Part shown: piece by piece, positions 33,427-43,218 of the stretch
Position numbering within the stretch: position 1 is the stretch's first letter
Layout of the letters: every line of letters starts with the position of its first letter
Source of the DNA: an uncultured Pseudomonadota bacterium
GTDB lineage: Bacteria; Myxococcota_A; UBA796; SXON01
Direction: 5' to 3'
NCBI GenBank assembly: GCA_903900265.1
Contig: CAIUMM010000015.1
Coordinates: forward strand, 157,438 to 211,565
Length of the DNA: 54,128 nucleotides
Program-made: the position numbers and the translations under genes
Notes under the pieces: model-generated
Told to the model about the DNA's origin: nothing
Database searches by the model: none
Seen by the model: only the letters and a program-made list of their open reading frames with translations

Positions 33427-36400
33427 ATGCCCGACACCGATTCGAGCGAGAAGCCCAATGACTTGATCCTCGAGATCGGGGGCATGACCATTGAGCCGGG
33501 CGCGCGGATCGGGCCGTACATCTTTCGGCGTGTGGCGGGTAAGGGCGGCATGGCCCACGTCGTGCTCGCAACCGACCCAGACGGCCGCTCGGTCGCGGTG
33601 AAGGTGTTGAAGGCCAACCGCATGAACACCGGGCTCATGCGGTTCAAGCGGGAGTTTCGCGCGCTGGCGCGGCTACGCCACCCCAACGTGATCCGGGTGG
33701 ACGCCTACGGGGACCTCTGGGGCCACCCCTACATCGCGATGGAGTTCGTCGAAGGCACGGATCTGCACCAGCTGATCCACGCTTTTCGCAACCTCGCCCC
33801 GGCGGACCGCTGGCGGCGGTGCGAAGAGATCCTCATCGACCTGTGCCGCGCGCTGGCCTACATCCACCGGCGCGGGCTCGTGCATCGCGACCTCAAGCCT
33901 TCGAACATCCTGATTGATCAGGAAGGACGATGCAAGCTCACGGACTTCGGGATCGTCAAGGATCTCGATCCCTCCGCCGATCTGATGGCCTCGACCACGC
34001 TCGTGGGCACCTGGGCCTACGCCAGCCCCGAGCAGATTCAGGGCCAGCCCATCGACCACCGCTCGGACCTCTACTCGCTGGGCATCATCCTGTTTGCGAT
34101 GTTGACCGGGCGGCGGCCGTTCGTCGCGAAGGATCTGGCGGGCTACCTCGAATTGCACCGGTCCCAGAGCCTCCCGACGCCGCGGGACATCGACCCCGGC
34201 GTGCCCGAGCACCTCGACGAGATCTGCACCCGCTTGCTGCAGAAGCTGCCGCGCGACCGCTACCGCTCGGCGCAGGAGATCCTGTACCGGTTGGAGCTCG
34301 ACGTCGAAAAGGAGGTCCGCGACGACGGCGCCGGTGCGTGGCTGCCGCCGCTGGTCGGACGGGACGTCGAAGAGGCGCGCAGCCACGACATCGTCGCGGC
34401 GTTGTCCGGCGGCCAAGGCAAGATGCTGCTGCTCGAAGGGCCGGAGGGCGCGGGGAAGACCCGGCTGTTGGACGCGATCAGCCAACACACGGCCCTGCTC
34501 GGGTTGCCGTGCTTGCGCGAGCGCATCGCGCAGCGGGAGGGCGTGGTGGATTCGTTGATCCGCCTCGCGCAGTCCTTGCAGCGGGAGCTTGGGAACCGCG
34601 CGTCGGGTCGCCTCGCGGCGGCGGTCGCGGGCTTCAACGGCGCGCAGACCGAGCCGGGCGAGTCGCCGGCGATCAACGCGCGCCAGCGGCTGCATGACGC
34701 GCTCGCTGAGGGCCTGACCCGGTTGACCGATGACGGGCCTGTAGCCGTGCTGATCGATGATCTGCACTACGCCACCGTGCCTACGCTCGAGGGGCTGGTC
34801 CATCTGGCGCGGACGCTCCACGACCGCCCGTTGCTGCTGGTCGGGACGCTGCGGCCCGACCGCGCCTCCCCGCGGTTGCAGTCGCTGCGCAAGGGCGCGG
34901 TGCCGGGCGTTGTCCCCGAATCCATGGACCTACCTCCGTTGGGCAGGCCGGCGATCGCCGCGTTGGTGGACTCGTTGTTGGGGTCGGGGCGCCCGGCGCA
35001 GGCGCTGACCGATCGTCTGTTTCAAGAGACCGAAGGCTCACCACTTTTTCTGACCTTGTTCCTTCAGCATTTGATGGGACAAGGCGTGCTGGAGCGTCAG
35101 GGACCGCGTTGGCGTCTGGTCGCCGACGTCGAAGAGGTGGTCTCCGGTCACCTCGAGATCCCCCCCGGCGTGCGGCAGGTGGTGCGCGCGCGCTTGGAAC
35201 CGCTCGACTCCGCTGAGCGCGAGGTCTGCGAGGCCGTCGCGGTGTGCGGTCGGGAGATGGAGCTCGACATCCTGCTTGAGGTGCTGGAGCTCGACGAAGA
35301 TCAAGCCGGCAGCGTGATCGACGACCTCGAAGACGTCGGCATCCTCCGCCAGCGTCGCGTCGGCGATCAGGTGTGGCTGGACCTCACGCACTCCAAGTTC
35401 GGCGACGTCCTGTACCGCGAGCTCGACATCGAGCAGCGCTCCTTCTTGCACCGCCGCATCGCCTCCACCCTCGAGCTGCGCCATCGTCAGGATGTGCAGG
35501 CGGCCGAAGCGATCGGCGAGCATTACCGACGCGCGGGGGACGCCGGAAAGGCGTGGCGCTACCTGATCGCCGCCGCGTGTCGCCTGCAAGACCGCAGCCT
35601 CATCAACGAGGCGATGGAGCTCTGCGACCGCACGCAGGACGTCGAAGACGCCGCGCGGGTCGACCTCACCGCCGAGGAGTTCGCGGCGTCTCGTCAGGAC
35701 CTGCTCGCGGTGCGCGCCGAGGTGCACTACGTCCGCGGCGATTGGCAAGACGCGCGCGACGCGGCGGTCGCGGCGCTGGAGATCCCGCGCGATGACGAGC
35801 GCTTGGCGTTGAAGCTGCGCGTGCTGCTGGGCCGCGTGCTGCGGTCGCTGGGGGATCTCGAAGGCGCGGAAGAAGAGGTGATCGCGGTGCTCGAGCGCGC
35901 CCGCGAAAAGCATCACCGGGACATCCTCGCGGACGCGCTGATCGTGCTCGCCGGCGTGGCGTGGAGCCGCGGCGATCTGGACTTGTGCGAGGCGCGGGCC
36001 CAAGAGGGGCTGGTGCTCGCCAGCGGCCCCGAGCTGATGGACGCGCGCGCGAACCTGCTGCTCGCGCTGACAGCGGTGCAGGCCAGCCGCGGCATGCTCG
36101 CGAGCGCCGCCAGCGGTCTGGCCGAGGCGCAGACCTTGCTCAAGGCGCTGCGCAACAAGCCGCAGCGGGTGTTGGCGCTGTGCAACCTCGGCGAGGTGCT
36201 GTTGGGCCAGGGCGACGTCAGCGGCGCGTGGCGCGTGCTCGAAGAGGCGCTCTCCGAGGCGCAGCAAGCGGCCCACAAGGTGGGCGAGATGGCGGCGCAT
36301 TGCTTGCGCGGCTCCACGGCGTTCTTGGTCGGGGACCTCGACGTCGCGCACGAAGAGCTGCAACGCTCCGTCGTGCTGGCGCGCGCGATCCCGACGCCCG

Positions 36401-36921
36401 GCGAGGAGCTGGTTCCGGCGTGGATGCTGGCGCGGCTGGCGACCGAGCGCGGCGACCTCGAAGGCGCCGGCAAGCTGGTGGAAGAGGCCGCGCGCGCCGC
36501 GGCGGTGGCCGACCCGGAGAAGTACGGGCCCGCGGTGGATGCGATGCGGGCGCGGCTCGCGGCGGCTTCGGGCACCCCGGCGGGCAAAGAGCGTGCGCAG
36601 CAGATGTTGACCCGCGCGCTCACCGCGATGCCGACGCTGCCGGTCTACCGCCGCGTGCTGGTACAGCTGCAGGTCGCGCGCGCCGCGGCTGCGATGGGCG
36701 ACCGCGCCACCGCGCTCGCCCACGCCCGCTCGGCCACGCAGCTCGCGAGCATGCGCGGGTTTCGCCTCTTAGTGACGGAAGGCCTGGCGTTGGCCGCCTC
36801 CTACTCGCCCGAATCCGATCAGGCGCGCGCCCGGCTCGAGCTGCAGGATTGGTGCGCGGAGCTGATGCCGGCGGTGCCGCTGCATTGGCAGGCGTCCTTG
36901 AAGCGTCGGCTTGGGTGTTGA
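33427..36921 (+). CDS. Ser/Thr protein kinase with AAA-type ATPase and TPR regions
   Basis: The product is 1164 aa. The Hanks-type kinase domain, about 30-290, has a G-loop GKGGMAHV, VAVKVLK, HRDLKPSNIL, DFGIVKD and ASPEQIQG. An AAA/STAND-like ATPase follows with P-loop EGPEGAGKTRLLDAI (about 338-350), a VAVLIDDLHYA Walker B and a winged-helix-like segment. The last 450 residues or so (about 700-1160) are helical TPR-like repeats rich in Ala, Leu and Glu. This resembles signalling hubs of myxobacteria, where the ATPase/TPR part senses or scaffolds. No TM helix is seen. It starts 9 nt after the transaldolase stop. Confidence 0.92.
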   Translation: MPDTDSSEKPNDLILEIGGMTIEPGARIGPYIFRRVAGKGGMAHVVLATDPDGRSVAVKVLKANRMNTGLMRFKREFRALARLRHPNVIRVDAYGDLWGHPYIAMEFVEGTDLHQLIHAFRNLAPADRWRRCEEILIDLCRALAYIHRRGLVHRDLKPSNILIDQEGRCKLTDFGIVKDLDPSADLMASTTLVGTWAYASPEQIQGQPIDHRSDLYSLGIILFAMLTGRRPFVAKDLAGYLELHRSQSLPTPRDIDPGVPEHLDEICTRLLQKLPRDRYRSAQEILYRLELDVEKEVRDDGAGAWLPPLVGRDVEEARSHDIVAALSGGQGKMLLLEGPEGAGKTRLLDAISQHTALLGLPCLRERIAQREGVVDSLIRLAQSLQRELGNRASGRLAAAVAGFNGAQTEPGESPAINARQRLHDALAEGLTRLTDDGPVAVLIDDLHYATVPTLEGLVHLARTLHDRPLLLVGTLRPDRASPRLQSLRKGAVPGVVPESMDLPPLGRPAIAALVDSLLGSGRPAQALTDRLFQETEGSPLFLTLFLQHLMGQGVLERQGPRWRLVADVEEVVSGHLEIPPGVRQVVRARLEPLDSAEREVCEAVAVCGREMELDILLEVLELDEDQAGSVIDDLEDVGILRQRRVGDQVWLDLTHSKFGDVLYRELDIEQRSFLHRRIASTLELRHRQDVQAAEAIGEHYRRAGDAGKAWRYLIAAACRLQDRSLINEAMELCDRTQDVEDAARVDLTAEEFAASRQDLLAVRAEVHYVRGDWQDARDAAVAALEIPRDDERLALKLRVLLGRVLRSLGDLEGAEEEVIAVLERAREKHHRDILADALIVLAGVAWSRGDLDLCEARAQEGLVLASGPELMDARANLLLALTAVQASRGMLASAASGLAEAQTLLKALRNKPQRVLALCNLGEVLLGQGDVSGAWRVLEEALSEAQQAAHKVGEMAAHCLRGSTAFLVGDLDVAHEELQRSVVLARAIPTPGEELVPAWMLARLATERGDLEGAGKLVEEAARAAAVADPEKYGPAVDAMRARLAAASGTPAGKERAQQMLTRALTAMPTLPVYRRVLVQLQVARAAAAMGDRATALAHARSATQLASMRGFRLLVTEGLALAASYSPESDQARARLELQDWCAELMPAVPLHWQASLKRRLGC

Positions 36922-36996
36922 ATCGACGCTCGGGACGCCGTACCTGATCCCGGAACGCCGCAGGAGCGTAGAGTCTTCCGACGATTTCTGACCGGC

Positions 36997-37704
36997 GTGG
37001 GCTTTACGCCCCGCGTCACCTTCGCGGTGCTCGGTGTGCTGATCGCGGTGCACATCGGCACCGGGCTGTGGGACGTCGGCCACCACCAGGCCGGCTGGCT
37101 CGGGTTTCTGTTTGGCGAGCGCAGCGACGCTACGCTGGTGGCGTGGGGCGCCCGCACGCGCTGGGCGCTGCGCAAGCATCAGGCGTGGCGGCTGCTCTCC
37201 TACGGCGCGCTGCACGGCGGCGCGCTCCACCTGTTCATGAACGGGCTCGCTTTGGTGGGGCTCGGGCGCATCACCGAGGCGGTGTTCGGCGGCGCGCGCT
37301 TCTTGTTGATCCTGCTGATCAGCGTGCTCGCGGGCGGTTGCTTGTCCCAGTGGGGCGGGGTCTCAGTCTCGGTCGGCGTGTCTGGCGGCGTCTTTGGGCT
37401 GATGGGCGCGCTGGTCGCGTACGGGCTTTGGCACCGCGCCGCGCTGCCGCCTCCGCTGCGGGAGCTGTTCGGGCGGCGCCTGTACCCGTGGGTGGCGCTC
37501 AACCTGCTGTTGGGCTTGCCGATGGCCGGCATCGTCGACAACTACGCGCACATCGGCGGGCTTTGTGCCGGCGCCGCGATGGGCCCGTGGCTCGCGGACC
37601 ACATCCTCGACAATCGCCGACCCGACAGGCGCGGAAGCCTGACGGTGCTGGCGGTCAACATCGCGCTGCTCAGCTGGGCCACGGTAGGTTTGGCCTGGCG
37701 GTAA
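36997..37704 (+). CDS. Rhomboid family intramembrane protease
   Basis: The product is 235 aa with a GTG start. About six TM helices are present. The nucleophile is in SVGVSGGVFGLMGA (near residue 128) and the catalytic His in NYAHIGGLCAGA (near 184), both conserved, so it should be active. It is the second rhomboid in the window and lacks the extra domain of the one at 12731. An HGGALHLFMNGLALVGLG segment is the typical rhomboid helix-2 motif. It is convergent with the HMA gene, 15 bp apart. Confidence 0.88.
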   Translation: MGFTPRVTFAVLGVLIAVHIGTGLWDVGHHQAGWLGFLFGERSDATLVAWGARTRWALRKHQAWRLLSYGALHGGALHLFMNGLALVGLGRITEAVFGGARFLLILLISVLAGGCLSQWGGVSVSVGVSGGVFGLMGALVAYGLWHRAALPPPLRELFGRRLYPWVALNLLLGLPMAGIVDNYAHIGGLCAGAAMGPWLADHILDNRRPDRRGSLTVLAVNIALLSWATVGLAWR

Positions 37705-37719
37705 CGGCAGGATGCGGTT

Positions 37720-38109
37720 TTAGTTCGTCGCGAGCTTGACGCTGAACTCGCCGAGCGCGGAGACGGCGGCGAGCATCTTGTCGGTCGTGGCCTTGCTGGC
37801 GTCGTAGGACACCTGCACGACGCCGGTCTGCAGGTCGACCTGTGCGCCAGTGACGCCTTGGACGCCCATCAGCGCGGTGTGCACCGAGTTGGCGCAGCCG
37901 CCGCAGTGCATGCCCGACACGGCGAGCGCCACGTGGGTGCCAGCCGCCGGCACCGCCGCAGTGGCTTCTGCGCTGGGCAGGGGGCAAGCCTTCTTTTCGC
38001 CGTGGGCGCTGGCTGACTCTTTGTCGTCACACGCGAACGCGGAGGACACCAGCGGCGCGGAGAGCGTGGGGTGGAGGGACAAGAAGAGCGAGAGGGCGAC
38101 AGCGATCAT
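37720..38109 (-). CDS. Exported heavy-metal-associated (HMA) domain protein
   Basis: The product is 129 aa. A signal peptide of about 17-20 residues is followed by a Cys-containing linker (FACDDKES, KKACPLPS) and an HMA domain at about 60-125 with the metal site GMHCGGCANSV. It would bind Cu(I) or a similar soft metal in the periplasm, like MerP-type or copper chaperone proteins. The start at 38109 is preceded by a CAGGAG ribosome site. The 12-residue extension upstream lacks a signal start. Confidence 0.88.
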   Translation of the reverse strand: MIAVALSLFLSLHPTLSAPLVSSAFACDDKESASAHGEKKACPLPSAEATAAVPAAGTHVALAVSGMHCGGCANSVHTALMGVQGVTGAQVDLQTGVVQVSYDASKATTDKMLAAVSALGEFSVKLATN

Positions 38110-38145
38110 GGGGGCTCCTGTTCGGGTTTCCCGAAGGCTAATCAC

Positions 38146-38394
38146 CTACTGCGCCACCGGCATCGGCGTCCCCGCGGCGGGGGGCGCTTCGAGGTTCGGC
38201 AGCGCCGCGATCAGCGCCTGCGCCACCTGCTCCGCATCGGCGCAGTCGATGGTCAGGTGGACCCCGGCCTCCAGCGCGGATTGGTCGAGCAGCTCGATGA
38301 CGCCTTCGTCGCGGTCTACCCAGCCCATCGCGATCGTGCCGTCGTCGTCCTCTTCCGAGCCTGCGTAGGCCCAGCGCGACGTGCCGTCGAGCAC
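38146..38394 (-). CDS. Hypothetical small protein, start uncertain
   Basis: An ORF of 82 codons from a GTG at 38394 gives an acidic product (GSEEDDDGTIAMGWVDRDEGVIELLDQ) with a C-terminal Ala/Pro tail. The same frame is open and protein-like further upstream (for instance GLRFAGPFDEAALTQLG) to about 38490, but contains no ATG, GTG or TTG there. The true start may be non-canonical or the gene may be 5'-damaged. It has no recognised domain. It lies 36 bp upstream of the HMA gene. Confidence 0.5.
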   Translation of the reverse strand: MLDGTSRWAYAGSEEDDDGTIAMGWVDRDEGVIELLDQSALEAGVHLTIDCADAEQVAQALIAALPNLEAPPAAGTPMPVAQ

Positions 38395-38447
38395 AGCGCC
38401 GAGCTGAGTCAGCGCTGCCTCATCGAAGGGACCCGCGAATCGCAGAC

Positions 38448-40385
38448 CTACAGGCAGAGCGGCGATCCGAGGCGAGCTTCGTTGTCGGTCTCGTCACACT
38501 CGCCGATCTCGCCGCCGTCTTCACGGTTGCCGCCGTCGATGGTCACGTACACGTCGTAGAGCGGCGTCGGGACGCCGGTGAGCTCGGTCTGCTGGGAGTT
38601 GGCCAGCCAGCCTGCGGGCTTGTTGCCGCCGTAGATGGTGCTGCCGAGCTCCACTTCGCCGGTATCGGTCACGCCCCAGAAGGTGACGGTGACGTCGTCA
38701 TCGATGTCCTCGCTGCCGTTGTTGCCGAGGCTCCACCACACGGTGAGGCGACCCGCGCTGCACTCCATGGTGCAGACGTCGTCGAGCTGAACGGTGAGGT
38801 TCTTGTTGGGGAACAACACGTCGATCGGCGGGCCGGCGCGGAAGCTGTTGTAGCTGTCCCAGTTGATGTCCGGGTACGTCGGCACGGTCATGTCTTCGTT
38901 GATGTTGGTGATGTTGAACGCGTGCTGGTTCCAGTATACCAAGCCGGGGGAGAAGCCTTCGGTGCTGTCTTCGAGCACGCCCCAGCCTCCGGGCGTCGAG
39001 TAGACGCCGTAGGAGATCTCGACCGAGCCGTCGCCGTCGATGTCGGCCACCGACGGGGCCTGACCACAGGCGTAGTTCTGAACCGCGTGGGCGAAGGTGG
39101 ACAACACCGAGCCGGTGCGGCCATCGAGGATGCGCAGGCTGGTGGCGCCGTTGTCGAGGACCTCCCACGCACCGTCGCCGTTCAGGTCGTACGCGCTGGC
39201 GCCGTCGAACATGTAGCCGGAGGTGTTGGTGTAGGTCCACATCACCGAGCCGTCGCCTTCGTAGGCGGTGATGCCGGAGCCGGTCGGCACCGCGATCTCA
39301 GGCTCCCCGTCGCCGTCGAGGTCCGCGATGACCGGCGGGCCCTGGTAGCTGCCGGAGCTGGCGCTCTTGGACCAGATGGTGGAGCCGTCGGTGTCGTACA
39401 AGAACACCGAGGACTGCGAGGAGACGGCGATCTCCGCCTCGGGATCGCTGTCGAAGTTGCCTACCGCGGCGTAGCCGTCGGGGCCGCCGTTGTTCCAGAT
39501 CGCCGTGCCGTTGATGTCATACGCGGCGTTGCCGACGATGACCTCTTGATCGCCGTCCAAGTCGATGTCCGCCGCGAACGCGTCCGGAGCCTCGCCGTTG
39601 TAGCTGGAGCCGTGCCCGTAGGCGCCCTCTCCGATCTTGCTGCCCGACTGGCCGTTGATGATGACGCGCCCGAGCACGATCTCGGGGAGGCCGTCGCCGT
39701 CGAGGTCGGCCACGTTGACCGCGCCGCAATACTCCTTGGTGCCGGTCTCGGCGCTGCCCTGCCAGTACTGGGTGCCGTCTTCGCCGTGATAGGCGTGGCT
39801 CTGGTAGTAGCCGCCGACGACGACCTCCGGCAGTCCGTCGCCGTCGAGGTCGGCGATCGCGGGCTCGGTCTGCTCGATCTCGCTGTTGTTGGTGTGCCAC
39901 AGCAGCGTGCCGGTGACGCCGTCGTAGGCGTATACGCCGCCCGAGTAGGGCGCGACGACCACGTCGGGGGTGTCCCCGCTGTCGATGACGCCGTTGCCGT
40001 TGTCGTCGTTGATGTTTCCGAAGACGGGGCTGGAGAGCGTCATGCCGACGCCGAGGTCACCAAACTTGGTGACGAGGGTCCACGAGGGCTCGGCTGCGGT
40101 GCTCGGAGCATCGCAGTCTTCGAGGCTGGGGAGCGTGTGCCCCGCGAAGACGTTGTCGGTGCAGACTTCGGGCTCGGTGACCGTGCCGCCGGAGTCCTGC
40201 CCACCGGTGTCGGAGGTGTCTACCGGGGGCGGGTCATAGGTGCTGCCGGTGTCGAAGGGGTCGGGATCTTGTTTTTCACCGTTCAGCTTGTTGTCGACGC
40301 CACAAGCGGACATCAGAGAGACAACGCCGAAAGTAGCGAGAAATCCGAGGAGGGGGCGACCAGAGGACGACAGAGAAGTATGCAC
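38448..40385 (-). CDS. FG-GAP/VCBS repeat lipoprotein
   Basis: The product is 645 aa. The lipoprotein signal ends at SLMSAC (C28). A Thr/Asp/Gly-rich linker (about 40-75) follows. From about 90 to 480 there are repeats of the FG-GAP beta-propeller type (AIADLDGDGLPEVVVGG, NVADLDGDGLPEIVLGR, VADIDGDGSVEISYG) with Ca-binding DxDGDG loops. A C-terminal CARDB-like Ig domain (about 530-640: LTVWWSLGNNGSEDIDDDVTVTFW) ends the protein. It is probably an outer-surface binding or structural protein. It is divergent from the kinase at 40519. Confidence 0.87.
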   Translation of the reverse strand: MHTSLSSSGRPLLGFLATFGVVSLMSACGVDNKLNGEKQDPDPFDTGSTYDPPPVDTSDTGGQDSGGTVTEPEVCTDNVFAGHTLPSLEDCDAPSTAAEPSWTLVTKFGDLGVGMTLSSPVFGNINDDNGNGVIDSGDTPDVVVAPYSGGVYAYDGVTGTLLWHTNNSEIEQTEPAIADLDGDGLPEVVVGGYYQSHAYHGEDGTQYWQGSAETGTKEYCGAVNVADLDGDGLPEIVLGRVIINGQSGSKIGEGAYGHGSSYNGEAPDAFAADIDLDGDQEVIVGNAAYDINGTAIWNNGGPDGYAAVGNFDSDPEAEIAVSSQSSVFLYDTDGSTIWSKSASSGSYQGPPVIADLDGDGEPEIAVPTGSGITAYEGDGSVMWTYTNTSGYMFDGASAYDLNGDGAWEVLDNGATSLRILDGRTGSVLSTFAHAVQNYACGQAPSVADIDGDGSVEISYGVYSTPGGWGVLEDSTEGFSPGLVYWNQHAFNITNINEDMTVPTYPDINWDSYNSFRAGPPIDVLFPNKNLTVQLDDVCTMECSAGRLTVWWSLGNNGSEDIDDDVTVTFWGVTDTGEVELGSTIYGGNKPAGWLANSQQTELTGVPTPLYDVYVTIDGGNREDGGEIGECDETDNEARLGSPLCL

Positions 40386-40452
40386 AGTTCACCGGGGGAC
40401 GTGACATCATACGCCAAATGGATGCGGTGTGTGACGAAGGACGTGCGATTGC

Positions 40453-40469
40453 TTTGGAATGCGTCCAAA
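40453..40469. promoter_or_regulatory. Candidate operator palindrome
   Basis: TTTGGA-ATGCG-TCCAAA is a perfect 6-bp inverted repeat in the 133-bp divergent region between the FG-GAP lipoprotein and kinase genes. It is well placed for a dimeric regulator, but no regulator is known. Confidence 0.35.
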
Positions 40470-40518
40470 TTCGGCAAGGTTTGTGCGCAACGGCGACCTT
40501 TGCACGCGTCTCCAGATA

Positions 40519-43176
40519 ATGAGTGACCTACGACCCATGCCTCCTCGCCTTCAAGACCTCGCGCTCCAGCACGGATGGTCCGACGCCTGCTTGCAGGACG
40601 TCGAGGCCCTGCTCGCTCAGACTGTGGCGCAAAGCGCGCCGCGCTACGGCTCTTTCGCTGAGCAGGAGCCGGTAGGGCCGGACGGTACCGCCCGTACGCT
40701 CATCCTTCCGAACCCGAAGGTGGGCGAGGGGCTGGAGAACATCACGCCGGTGTATGAGGATCACGGGCAGCTGGGCGAAGGCGGCATGGGCGAGGTGCGC
40801 CGGGTGTTTGACCGCCGGCTACGCCGTGAAGTTGCGATGAAGCTGCTGCGCGCCGAATACGCGTCGGATCCTTCGTTGGTCTCGCGGTTCAGCGAAGAAG
40901 CGCAGGCGACCGCCCAGCTGGAACACCCGGGGATCGTGCCCGTGCACGCGCTGGGCCGCACCGAGGATGGTCGCCCGTATTTTACGATGAAGAAGGTCGC
41001 CGGACAGACGCTGACCACGTTGATCAGCGAGGTCCACCGCAGCGCGCGGGATGGCCAGTGGGTGCCTACGGCTACCGGCTGGACGTTCCATCGGCTCATT
41101 CAGGCCTTTCACCGCGTCTGTGAGGCGATCGGGTTCGCGCACGCGCGCGGCGTGATCCACCGCGACCTCAAGCCCGACAACATGATGCTGGGCGAGTACG
41201 GCGAGGTGCTGGTGCTCGACTGGGGTTTGGCCAAGGTGATCGGCGTCGAGCAGGACGCCCTCCCCGAGCGAAGCCGCGTGCAGACCGATCGTTCCATGGG
41301 CGGCGCTCACTTCACGCGCATGGGCGTCGTCGCGGGGACGCCCGCCTACATGCCGCCCGAGCAGGCGCGCGGCGAGCTCGCTAACCACACCGCCGATGTG
41401 TACGCGCTGGGCGCGATCCTCTACGAGATCCTGTCGGGTGCGCCGCCGTATCAGGGGCCGACCGCCGAGCACGTGCTGAACCTCGTGCGACAGGGGCCGC
41501 CGCGTCGCTTGCAGCGCGCCAATCGTACGTGGACGCCCGGTCCGCGCACGTGGACGGAAGCGCCGCTCCCGCCGGACGATCTGGTAGATGTGTGCGAGCG
41601 CGCGATGTCCCGGGCGCCGATCGATCGTTTTGCGGACGCCGGTGCGCTCGCCGCGGCGGTGTTGAGCTTCCTCGAGGGTGCGCGCACGCGCGATCAAGCG
41701 TTGGAGCTCGTCGCGCAGGCGGATGGGTTGGACCCGCGGATCCAGAGCCTCGCTGACCGCGCGGCGACGCTGCGGGCGGAGGCGGACGCGCTAGCCAAGC
41801 GCATTCCCGGCTGGTCTCCGATCGACGAGAAGCGCGCGTTCTGGGACAAGCAGGACGAAGCGACCGAGCTGGAGCAACAGGCCGAGGCGCATCGCGTACA
41901 CCGGATGCAGCTGCTTCGAGGCGCGTTGTCGCTGGATCACGAGCTGCCCGAGGTTCATACTCGCTTGTCGGACCACTACCGCGCCCGCATGGCGGTGAGC
42001 GAGGCGCTCGGGGACCGTACGCGGGTGCGGCAGTACGAGTGGCACTTGCGCGCGCACGATGACGGAAACCACGCGGCCTGGCTGCGGGGCGACGGCGCGC
42101 TCACGCTGCTGACCGATCCCCCCGGCGCGTCGGTGGAGGTGTTCCGGTGTGTGGAGCGGGATCGCCGCGTGGCCTTGCAGCAGGTGCGAAACCCAGGGCG
42201 TACGCCGCTGCGAGCCTGGCATCTGCCGATGGGCAGCTACGTCGTCGTGATCAAGAAAGAGGGCTACGCGACCACGCAGTACCCGGTGCAGATCACCCGG
42301 CAGGGCCATTGGGACGGCGTTCCGCCCGGCGAGTCCGAGCCGCAGCCGATCCGGCTGCTGCGGAACGGCGAGCTGGGGCCGGACGACTGCTACGTGCCGG
42401 GCGGCTGGTTTACCGCCGGCGGGGATCCCGAGACGACCAGCGGCTTGGCGCGTCGGCGCCTGTGGGTCGATCCGTTCATCATCAAGCGCTTCCCGGCCAC
42501 CAACGGGCAGTGGCTGGAGTTCTTGAACAGCCTGCTGCAGAGCGGGCAAGAAGAGCTGGCGCTGCGCTGCGCGCCCCGCGAGCGACCGCTCGCCCCGGGC
42601 GGCTTGGGCGAGCTGGTGTACGGGCGGGACGCGGACGGGCGCTTCTTCCTGCGGCCGGACGCGAAGGGTGAGCTTTGGCTCCCCGATTGGCCGGTGATGC
42701 TGATCGATTGGAAAGCGGCGCGGGCCTACGCGGCGTGGTGGGCCGAGCGCGACCAGCGCGCGTGGCGTCTGCCTTGGGAGTTCGAGTGGGAGAAAGCGGC
42801 GCGCGGCGTCGATGGGCGGGTGTTTCCTTGGGGAGAGCACCTCGACCCGACCTTCGCGAACATCACCGATAGTTTTCCCGGGCGCGCCCATCCCACCGTG
42901 GTCGACAGCTTCCCCGTCGACGAGAGCCCCTACGGCGTGCGCGGCATGGCCGGAAACGTGCGTAATTGGTGCATGGATCGGCACCGCGCCGACGGACCGA
43001 CGGTCATCAACGACCGCTTCGTGCCGGATGAGATCGCGTTCGCCAGCAACCGCACGCTGCGCGGCGGTGCGTTCACGGCGTTCCGGCGCAGCGCGAGCGT
43101 GGCGTTCCGCATCGGGGACTCCGAGGACACCCGCGCCGACTACCTGGGCGCACGTCTGTGTAGGCCGCTCCCTTAA
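40519..43176 (+). CDS. Ser/Thr protein kinase fused to PEGA-like and FGE-sulfatase (SUMF1) domains
   Basis: The product is 885 aa. The kinase domain, about 75-390, has GEGGMGEVRRV, VAMKLL, HRDLKPDNMML, LDWGLAK and YMPPEQARGEL. A charged coiled-coil region (about 400-510) leads to a PEGA-like segment (about 527-600: LTDPPGASVEVFR, MGSYVVVIKKEGY). The C-terminal 260 residues form a formylglycine-generating-enzyme/SUMF1 fold (VPGGWFTAGGDPETT, WRLPWEFEWEKAARG, RTLRGGAFTAF). This kinase-SUMF1 fusion is common in planctomycetes and myxobacteria. No TM helix is evident. ATG 40519 is preferred; 40537 is an alternative. Confidence 0.91.
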   Translation: MSDLRPMPPRLQDLALQHGWSDACLQDVEALLAQTVAQSAPRYGSFAEQEPVGPDGTARTLILPNPKVGEGLENITPVYEDHGQLGEGGMGEVRRVFDRRLRREVAMKLLRAEYASDPSLVSRFSEEAQATAQLEHPGIVPVHALGRTEDGRPYFTMKKVAGQTLTTLISEVHRSARDGQWVPTATGWTFHRLIQAFHRVCEAIGFAHARGVIHRDLKPDNMMLGEYGEVLVLDWGLAKVIGVEQDALPERSRVQTDRSMGGAHFTRMGVVAGTPAYMPPEQARGELANHTADVYALGAILYEILSGAPPYQGPTAEHVLNLVRQGPPRRLQRANRTWTPGPRTWTEAPLPPDDLVDVCERAMSRAPIDRFADAGALAAAVLSFLEGARTRDQALELVAQADGLDPRIQSLADRAATLRAEADALAKRIPGWSPIDEKRAFWDKQDEATELEQQAEAHRVHRMQLLRGALSLDHELPEVHTRLSDHYRARMAVSEALGDRTRVRQYEWHLRAHDDGNHAAWLRGDGALTLLTDPPGASVEVFRCVERDRRVALQQVRNPGRTPLRAWHLPMGSYVVVIKKEGYATTQYPVQITRQGHWDGVPPGESEPQPIRLLRNGELGPDDCYVPGGWFTAGGDPETTSGLARRRLWVDPFIIKRFPATNGQWLEFLNSLLQSGQEELALRCAPRERPLAPGGLGELVYGRDADGRFFLRPDAKGELWLPDWPVMLIDWKAARAYAAWWAERDQRAWRLPWEFEWEKAARGVDGRVFPWGEHLDPTFANITDSFPGRAHPTVVDSFPVDESPYGVRGMAGNVRNWCMDRHRADGPTVINDRFVPDEIAFASNRTLRGGAFTAFRRSASVAFRIGDSEDTRADYLGARLCRPLP

Positions 43177-43218
43177 GAGCAGTTCCCAAGCTCTCACGAG
43201 CTCCCCCGAGGATGTACG

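Noticed and set aside
35038..36723. 561-codon minus-strand frame opposite the TPR region of the large kinase
   Set aside because: It is a shadow of the Ala/Leu/Glu-rich TPR coding sequence.
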